Below are positions 5,947 to 10,831 of a stretch of DNA of 10,831 bases, piece after piece; positions within the stretch are counted from its first letter, which is position 1, and every line of letters begins with the position of its first letter. The translations under genes and the position numbers were made by a program. Source of the stretch: JADJYF01 sp043782755 (GTDB taxonomy: Bacteria; Pseudomonadota; Gammaproteobacteria; Ga0077536); assembly GCA_043782755.1 (NCBI GenBank), contig JAYWAC010000231.1, forward strand, positions 1 through 10,831, given 5' to 3'. Under the pieces are notes generated by a model. That model saw only the letters and a program-made list of their open reading frames with translations, did no database searches and was not told the DNA's origin.

Positions 5947-7767
5947 ATGGATCAGCGCAGCACGCAGCCCCATGCCACGGCTGTCAGCATGGCACTGCCC
6001 GACACACCTTTCCGTTTCTGTCTGCGCTATGTGCGCCGCTATCTGCCTATTGTTTGTGTGATGGTGATATTAGAAGGTGGGCAATCGGCCTGTTCGATCC
6101 TGTTGCCCTACGCCATCAAGCAGATCATGGAAGGCGTGACGGCGGCGCAAGCCGTGCATGCGCAAGTGTGGCCACAGGTCAGCGCACCGTTCTGGTTGTT
6201 CGCCGCTTTGAATCTTGGTGTGGTGTTGTGCTCACGCGCGAGTGGCACGGTGCTGGTGATGCTCGGGCCGGCGCTGCGTCGGCGCGTACGACGTGAATTG
6301 TTCGCCTATCTGCAGCTTCATTCGCAGCGCTACTTCCTGTCGAATTTCGCCGGCTCACTCGCTAATCGCATCGCCGAAGTGTCGATGGGTGTGTCGCAGA
6401 CCATCTGGACCGTGTTGTTCGATTTCTGGCCGCTCGCGATCTCCTTTACGGTGTCGCAACTGCTGCTCGCCCAGGTCAATGTGCGTCTGGCCGTGGTGCT
6501 CAGCGTGTGGACCGTGATCTATATCGTGATCTGCTTCCTGCTGGCGCGCCGTTGCCGACGTTACGCACGCGAATACGCCGCAGCACGCAGCGCGGTGAGT
6601 GGCACCATCGTCGATTCGGTATCCAACATCATGACTGCCAAGTTGTTCGCGCGGCGCGATTTCGAGCGCGACCATCTTGAAATCTATCTCGACCGCGAAG
6701 TCGAACGTGCGCGTGCCACGTTCTGGTTCATGGAAGGCATACGCTGGTTCCAGTTCGTGGCCGCCTTCATGCTGATGTTGTCCGTGATCGGTTATGCGCT
6801 GCGACTGTGGAGTGCGGGCGGCATGAGCGCTGGCCAGTTTGCGATGGCGGCGAGTCTGTCCTTGCTGCTGATTGAACAGGCGCGTGGTTTGAGCCGGCGC
6901 TTTCTCGAATTCTTCGAGTTCGTCGGCAATATCAATGATGGTGTGGGCATGATCGTGCGCCCCCATGAAGTGGTCGACGATACCCGGGCCGGGCCTTTGC
7001 TGGTGACGCGCGGCGAAATTCGTTTCGAACAGGTCGACTTCGCCTACACCAGCGCGCGGCCGGTGTTCCGTGATCTGAGCGCGGTGTTGCGGGCCGGCGA
7101 ACGCGTCGGTCTGGTCGGTTACTCGGGCAGCGGGAAGAGCACCCTGGTCAACCTGATTCGGCGTCTGTTCGAGCCCCAGGGCGGGCGTATCCTCATCGAT
7201 GGCCAGGACGTCAAACTCGTCACCCAGGAAAGTCTGCGCGCGGCGGTCGCGATGATTCCTCAGGATCCGCTGCTGTTCCATCGCACGCTGAAGGACAACA
7301 TCCGTTATGGACGACTCGATGCGAGCGATGAGGACATCATCGAAGCGGCGCGTCTTGCTTCTGCCCACGATTTCATCACAGCCATGGAGGACGGTTATGA
7401 CGCCCTGGTCGGCGAGCGCGGCGTGAAGTTGTCAGGCGGTCAGCGCCAGCGCATTGCCTTGGCGCGTGCAATACTCAAGGCCTCGCCGATACTCTTGCTG
7501 GACGAGGCGACCAGCGCGCTCGATTCGGTGACCGAGCGCTCTATACAAGAGAGCCTTGAGCACCTGATGCAGGGGCGCACGGTGGTGGTGATCGCCCATC
7601 GACTGTCGACGCTCGCGCATCTCGATCGCATCCTGGTGTTTCATGAAGGACGCATCATCGAGGACGGCAGCCATCACGAATTGCTGGCGCGCGCTGGTCA
7701 CTACGCGCACATGTGGACGATGCAGGCCGGTGGCTTTCTGCCTGATCACGATAGCCGGGGCACTTGA
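5947..7767 (+). CDS. ABC exporter, fused membrane and ATPase domains (MsbA/multidrug type)
   Basis: Predicted inner-membrane half-transporter (606 aa) that would work as a homodimer, or heterodimer, exporting a lipid, drug, peptide or other compound by ATP hydrolysis. The N-terminal type I exporter membrane domain spans about 25-330, with hydrophobic segments near 33-55, 82-106, 160-175, 182-200, 268-286 and 296-311. The nucleotide-binding domain spans about 355-590: Walker A GYSGSGKST (391-399), Q-loop glutamine Q439 in IPQDPLLF, signature LSGGQRQR (495-502), Walker B ILLLDE (515-520) with catalytic E520, D-loop SALD (523-526) and switch histidine H551. All catalytic residues are present, so it should be active. 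An in-frame ATG at 5989 could be an alternative start. It follows the SDR gene by 6 bp and converges on the HD-GYP gene with a 10-bp gap. The substrate cannot be deduced; there is no peptidase C39-type domain or accessory membrane-fusion gene beside it. Confidence 0.95.
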   Translation: MDQRSTQPHATAVSMALPDTPFRFCLRYVRRYLPIVCVMVILEGGQSACSILLPYAIKQIMEGVTAAQAVHAQVWPQVSAPFWLFAALNLGVVLCSRASGTVLVMLGPALRRRVRRELFAYLQLHSQRYFLSNFAGSLANRIAEVSMGVSQTIWTVLFDFWPLAISFTVSQLLLAQVNVRLAVVLSVWTVIYIVICFLLARRCRRYAREYAAARSAVSGTIVDSVSNIMTAKLFARRDFERDHLEIYLDREVERARATFWFMEGIRWFQFVAAFMLMLSVIGYALRLWSAGGMSAGQFAMAASLSLLLIEQARGLSRRFLEFFEFVGNINDGVGMIVRPHEVVDDTRAGPLLVTRGEIRFEQVDFAYTSARPVFRDLSAVLRAGERVGLVGYSGSGKSTLVNLIRRLFEPQGGRILIDGQDVKLVTQESLRAAVAMIPQDPLLFHRTLKDNIRYGRLDASDEDIIEAARLASAHDFITAMEDGYDALVGERGVKLSGGQRQRIALARAILKASPILLLDEATSALDSVTERSIQESLEHLMQGRTVVVIAHRLSTLAHLDRILVFHEGRIIEDGSHHELLARAGHYAHMWTMQAGGFLPDHDSRGT

Positions 7768-7777
7768 GTGCGACCGC

Positions 7778-9073
7778 TCAGGCCGCGCCGGCGCGCGGCG
7801 ATTCGAGGCCGCTCCACAGCTCGTGCAAGTCAGGGAAATTCCAATCGCTGGGATCCTCCCAGCTCTTGATGCGGTCCTGCCCTTTCAACGTATCGAGATC
7901 GAGAATCTTGGGCGCCAGTCGTGCTTTGCGGCGCGTGCAGTAGAAGGCTTTGACACACGGTGTCAGCAGCGATTCGGTGCTGATCTCGACCACCACCGCC
8001 AACAGACCTGACTCGAGCTTGACCAGCGAGCTGACAGGATAGATACCGACCGATTTGACAAAGGCCTGGAACACGCGCGCGTCGAAGTGGCCCTTGCTCC
8101 ATTCATTCATCTTGCGAATGGCCACCGCCGGATCCCAACCTGTTTTATAGGGACGGTCGGAAGTAATGGCATCGTAAACATCACACACCGCGCCCATCTT
8201 GGCGAACAGGCTAATGGTGTCGCTGTTCAGCTTGTCGGGATAGCCACTGCCATCGACTTTCTCATGATGATGTAGAGCGACATCGAGGGACACTTCGCCG
8301 ACACCGGCACCTTCCACCAGCATGTCGTAGCCATGGCGCGGATGTTCTTTGATCTGCGTGAATTCTTCGTCGGTGAGTTTGCCGGGCTTGTTCAGGATTT
8401 CGAGTGGCACCATGGCCTTGCCGAGATCGTGAATGAGGCCCGCCATGCCGGCGTCGCGGATCTGGGTCTGGTCGAGACCGAGCTGGCGGGCCAGCGCGAT
8501 CATGAGGCCGCACACCGCGACCGAATGCATGAAGGTGTAATCGTCCTGGGTCTTGAGCCGCGCCAGACTGATCAGGGCGCCGGGATTGCGCTGCACGGAG
8601 TTGGAGATTTCCTCGACTAGCGGTTCGAGTTTTTCCGGCGCGACGGTCTTGCCCATGCGCGCTTCGCTGAACATCGCGGTGATCTCGCCCTTGGCCTTGC
8701 CACAGAGCGCAGCGGCACGCCGCACTTCCGCCGCCAGTTCGACGCGTGGCACCAAAAGGGTCGGCTGGATCAGGGTCTCGACCAATTCACGTTCGATGCG
8801 CTCCTCGGCCTCGGTGTGGGTTTCGGCCGCTGGCGCGGCGGCTTCCGCGGCCACATCGAGACCCCGCGCCGTGTCGATCCAGACATCCTTCACGGCGGAA
8901 TTGCGCAGGCTCGCGATGTCGGCCGGGTTGTCGAGCAGAAAACGGGTATGCCAGAACGGATGGTCCATCCAGGACCCGCACATTTCGTTCAAGAACATGC
9001 CGGGCCTGAGATCCTGCACGGAAATCTTCCGCAGGCTCTCCGGCTTCGGCGAGTTCTTGGTCAATGCGGTCAT
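7778..9073 (-). CDS. HD-GYP domain cyclic-di-GMP phosphodiesterase with DUF3391 N-terminus
   Basis: Predicted cytoplasmic phosphodiesterase (431 aa) that hydrolyses cyclic di-GMP and so influences motility and biofilm decisions. A DUF3391-like domain occupies about 15-70, beginning ISVQDLRPGMFLNE and ending DVWIDTARG. An Ala/Glu-rich linker (about 72-98) and a helical region follow. The HD-GYP domain spans about 165-345: H183, the metal-binding pair HDLGK (215-219), H244 in EHPRHGYD, HHEKVDGSGYP (269-279, containing the GYP motif) and D298 in CDVYDA. The metal ligands and GYP are intact, so an active enzyme is expected. A C-terminal extension (about 350-431) includes a small probable beta region (LESGLLAVVVEIS) often found after this domain. 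No transmembrane helix or response-regulator receiver domain is present. The 287 bp upstream of the start carries its promoter, but I could not place one. Its stop lies 10 bp from that of the ABC gene. Confidence 0.94.
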   Translation of the reverse strand: MTALTKNSPKPESLRKISVQDLRPGMFLNEMCGSWMDHPFWHTRFLLDNPADIASLRNSAVKDVWIDTARGLDVAAEAAAPAAETHTEAEERIERELVETLIQPTLLVPRVELAAEVRRAAALCGKAKGEITAMFSEARMGKTVAPEKLEPLVEEISNSVQRNPGALISLARLKTQDDYTFMHSVAVCGLMIALARQLGLDQTQIRDAGMAGLIHDLGKAMVPLEILNKPGKLTDEEFTQIKEHPRHGYDMLVEGAGVGEVSLDVALHHHEKVDGSGYPDKLNSDTISLFAKMGAVCDVYDAITSDRPYKTGWDPAVAIRKMNEWSKGHFDARVFQAFVKSVGIYPVSSLVKLESGLLAVVVEISTESLLTPCVKAFYCTRRKARLAPKILDLDTLKGQDRIKSWEDPSDWNFPDLHELWSGLESPRAGAA

Positions 9074-9360
9074 ACTCAGCGCGGTCCGTGTCGTCTAGAG
9101 GCGAGGCTCGGTTCTCTATCGGCGCCGTGGCCGCGCTCTTGAGGCGCGATGGACCCGCAGCTGGGGAGCGGATGGAACATGGGGTCGCAGTGCAACATCG
9201 AAACGCCGGGCTGGGCGGCCTGTGGTCTTTCACGACCCCTTCACGCCGCCGGTGGTATCCATGTTCTCGGTTCAAGGTCCGCGCGCGGGCCCGGGGCCTG
9301 AAGCTTTATTGAAAAACAGACTAGCTGCGCCACCCGGTGCGTGATCTAGGGGAGACAACT
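9074..9360. other. Intergenic region between HD-GYP and DUF1329 genes
   Basis: The 287 bp between two divergent genes are the longest non-coding stretch here. Open frames crossing it on both strands have low-complexity Arg/Ser/Pro-rich products and look like shadows. It contains two imperfect hairpins: 9132-9148 (CGCGCTC pairing with GAGGCGCG around TT, one bulged base) and 9214-9250 (GGCGGC with GCCGCC, enclosing GGTC at 9224-9227 and GACC at 9234-9237). GC content drops close to the DUF1329 start (AAGCTTTATTGAAAAAC at 9301-9317), where a promoter or leader would be expected, but no well-spaced -35/-10 pair is seen. No known riboswitch or small RNA is recognised. Confidence 0.5.
9348..9354 (+). 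promoter_or_regulatory. Strong ribosome binding site of the DUF1329 gene
   Basis: AGGGGAG ends 6 bp before ATG 9361 and is the best Shine-Dalgarno sequence in the window. It fixes the start at 9361 rather than at the in-frame GTG 9337, and the protein from 9361 begins directly with a typical signal peptide. Confidence 0.85.
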
Positions 9361-10734
9361 ATGCGAATCCAATTGAAGGCCGTGCTGCTGGCGGCCGCCG
9401 CGACCGTGCCGTTTACGGCCGGCGCGTTTACCGAAGAGGACTACCTGGCCTGGTTCAAGGCGAACCAGACTGCGCAGCCGCAGTTCGCCGAAGGTGACAC
9501 CATCACTTTCGACAAGGCGGATCAGGTCCGCCCGTTCATTCCGAAGGAATTCCAATCGGAATGGATTTTCGAAGGCATGGAAATGAAGATTAAGGATGCT
9601 GGCGACCTCAGCAACTCCGACGTCTACAAAGCCGCCACCGAGAAAAACAAGGGCACCGCAAAGATCGCGGCGGACGGCGCCATTGAGAACTATGCGGCCG
9701 GTCGTCCGTTTGACCCCGCGACTTTCCAGCCGGGCAGCAAGGAAGACGGCTGGAAGATGGTGTGGAACTGGAACTATCGCTGGCAGAACGACGGTCTGTC
9801 GGTCGGTGAAGTGCATTGGGTGTGGGTGCGCCGCGGTGGCGAACACAGCAAGCACGAGATCATGACCAGCGAGGGCGGCAAGTACGCCAAGTACTACGAA
9901 GGCGGCGGTTCCTTCGAGCGCGCGCTGGCTGGGCCCTACAACCGCTTCCTGATGTCGCACAACGCCAAGTACGAATCGAGCGGCTATCGCGTCAACAATG
10001 GCGAAGGCTTTGCCAAGGACACCGAGTTCCGCGAGTACACCGGCTTCACCTCACCGTTCGACATCGCGGGCACGGCGTTCCTGATCCTGCGCTACGACGA
10101 TCCGCGCAAGGCTGACGACTCCTGGGCCTACATCCCGTCCCTGCGCCGCGTGCGCCGTATCTCGGTGGAAGTGAAGTCCGACTCCCTGCTCGGTACCGAC
10201 CATACCCTGGAAGATTTCTACGGGTTCAATGGCCGTCCGATGGAGCACGACTGGGAATATATCGGTAGCACCAAGATCCTGGTGGTTGCACGTTCGCGTA
10301 ACCGCGAAGCGGTGTACTACGGGCCGAATGGCTGGGCCATCAAGGACGACTACGCGCTGCGTCTGACCGACGTCTTGAAGCAGATCCCGAAGCGTTCCAA
10401 CCATCCCTATTCCAAGAAGTTCATCCACGTCGATCGTGAGTCTGGCGAGTCCTACTACGCCAACGCCTTCGACAAGGCGGGCGAACTGTGGAAGGTGTGG
10501 CAGCTCACCAAGGTTTGGTCGGACGACCCCTACGTGCAGAACAACCCGGACAAGTACAACAAGGAACGTACGCCGATGAACACACGTTTCCAGCTCTTCC
10601 AGAGCATCAACGTGGTCGATCTGCAGAACAATCGCGGTACCCTCGTGCCTTGCCGTGGCGCCGAAGCCCCGAACAAGGAACTGAAGGAGATGAAGCGCCT
10701 GCTCGACGTGAACTACCTGACGGAAGGTCGCTAA
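9361..10734 (+). CDS. Secreted DUF1329 domain protein
   Basis: Predicted exported protein of 457 aa, consistent with the usual length of DUF1329 proteins. The signal peptide is clear: MRIQLK, a hydrophobic run and a probable signal peptidase I site AGA|FTEED after residue 22. There is no lipobox cysteine, so it should be soluble in the periplasm or loosely bound to the outer membrane. The mature part is rich in Trp, Tyr and charged residues, with segments I associate with this family: NWNYRWQNDG, the basic patch PSLRRVRRIS and LGTDHTLEDFYGF. DUF1329 proteins are thought to adopt a LolB/LolA-like lipid-binding fold and are often encoded near DUF1302 proteins and RND/MMPL transporters; none of those is in this window. 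Codon choice (AAG, CTG, AAC, TTC) looks more biased than in neighbouring genes, and together with the strong ribosome binding site and terminator suggests high expression. The exact function is unknown. Confidence 0.92.
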   Translation: MRIQLKAVLLAAAATVPFTAGAFTEEDYLAWFKANQTAQPQFAEGDTITFDKADQVRPFIPKEFQSEWIFEGMEMKIKDAGDLSNSDVYKAATEKNKGTAKIAADGAIENYAAGRPFDPATFQPGSKEDGWKMVWNWNYRWQNDGLSVGEVHWVWVRRGGEHSKHEIMTSEGGKYAKYYEGGGSFERALAGPYNRFLMSHNAKYESSGYRVNNGEGFAKDTEFREYTGFTSPFDIAGTAFLILRYDDPRKADDSWAYIPSLRRVRRISVEVKSDSLLGTDHTLEDFYGFNGRPMEHDWEYIGSTKILVVARSRNREAVYYGPNGWAIKDDYALRLTDVLKQIPKRSNHPYSKKFIHVDRESGESYYANAFDKAGELWKVWQLTKVWSDDPYVQNNPDKYNKERTPMNTRFQLFQSINVVDLQNNRGTLVPCRGAEAPNKELKEMKRLLDVNYLTEGR

Positions 10735-10767
10735 GCGCGTCCTGAAGTTAGAAGTCATCTGATCCTG

Positions 10768-10798
10768 AAGGCCGCCTGTGAACAGGCGGCCTTTTTTT
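10768..10798 (+). terminator. Intrinsic terminator of the DUF1329 gene
   Basis: A perfect 11-bp stem (AAGGCCGCCTG at 10768-10778 pairing with CAGGCGGCCTT at 10783-10793) closes a TGAA loop. The T run at 10792-10798 completes a textbook Rho-independent terminator 33 bp after the DUF1329 stop. The A residues on the left and Ts on the right mean it could also act weakly on the other strand. Confidence 0.95.
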
Positions 10799-10817
10799 AT
10801 GCTCTGGAAATGAATGT

Positions 10818-10831
10818 CAGACTGAAGTCTG
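10818..10831. repeat. Short inverted repeat at the window edge
   Basis: CAGACT and AGTCTG are perfect 6-base arms around a GA spacer, ending exactly at the last base. The element may continue beyond the window, so its nature (operator, hairpin or chance) cannot be judged. Confidence 0.3.

Noticed and set aside
6355..7368. 337-codon - strand open frame opposite the ABC exporter
   Set aside because: It is antisense to a protein with every ABC motif in order; the His/Gln/Arg-rich product has no recognisable domain.
8787..9275. - strand open frame of 162 codons overlapping the HD-GYP start and the gap
   Set aside because: Most of it overlaps the HD-GYP gene in another frame, and the part in the gap is low-complexity and resembles no family I know.
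9279..9297. Alternating CG tract and GGGCCC/CCCGGG palindromes
   Set aside because: Short, and expected by chance in GC-rich intergenic DNA; no dyad with a known binding-site form.
10051..10758. 235-codon - strand open frame opposite the DUF1329 gene
   Set aside because: It is the antisense shadow of a strongly coding gene, and it has no recognisable motif or ribosome binding site.

Overview
The window is densely coded, GC-rich DNA that looks like a chromosomal segment of a gammaproteobacterium. The best taxonomic clues are a TrhO/CmoB pair for the tRNA wobble modification cmo5U34 (CmoB is largely gammaproteobacterial), a DUF3391-type HD-GYP protein, and a DUF1329 periplasmic protein of the kind common in Pseudomonas- and Nevskiales-like bacteria. 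I see no mobile element, CRISPR array, tRNA or rRNA gene, or phage gene. There are nine protein genes.

Left block (13-3030, + strand): three tightly packed genes that read as an operon, or as the end of one that begins before the window. They are a Ser/Thr protein kinase fused to a C-terminal cyclic-nucleotide-binding (CNB) domain, a periplasmic PQQ-type sorbosone-dehydrogenase-like beta-propeller, and an unrecognised helical protein of about 204 residues. The third gene meets the next, oppositely oriented gene stop codon to stop codon.

Middle block (3031-7767): trhO (- strand) and cmoB (+ strand) are divergent across a gap of about 108 bp. TrhO hydroxylates U34 of tRNA and CmoB carboxymethylates the product, so the two genes cover two steps of one pathway; cmoA is not in the window. 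Downstream of cmoB, on the same strand, are a YgfF-like short-chain dehydrogenase and, 6 bp later, a full-length ABC exporter (membrane domain plus ATPase).

Right block (7768-10831): a cyclic-di-GMP phosphodiesterase-type HD-GYP gene (- strand) converges on the ABC gene with only 10 bp between stop codons. A 287-bp non-coding gap follows. Then comes a secreted DUF1329 protein with a strong ribosome binding site and a clear intrinsic terminator, so it looks like a well-expressed single-gene unit.

Most of the window is recognisable housekeeping or signalling content. The least explained parts are the kinase-CNB / PQQ-dehydrogenase / orphan-protein operon and the small structures in the trhO-cmoB divergent gap. 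I did not find a clear-cut new system. All functional calls come from reading motifs by eye; no database search was run.
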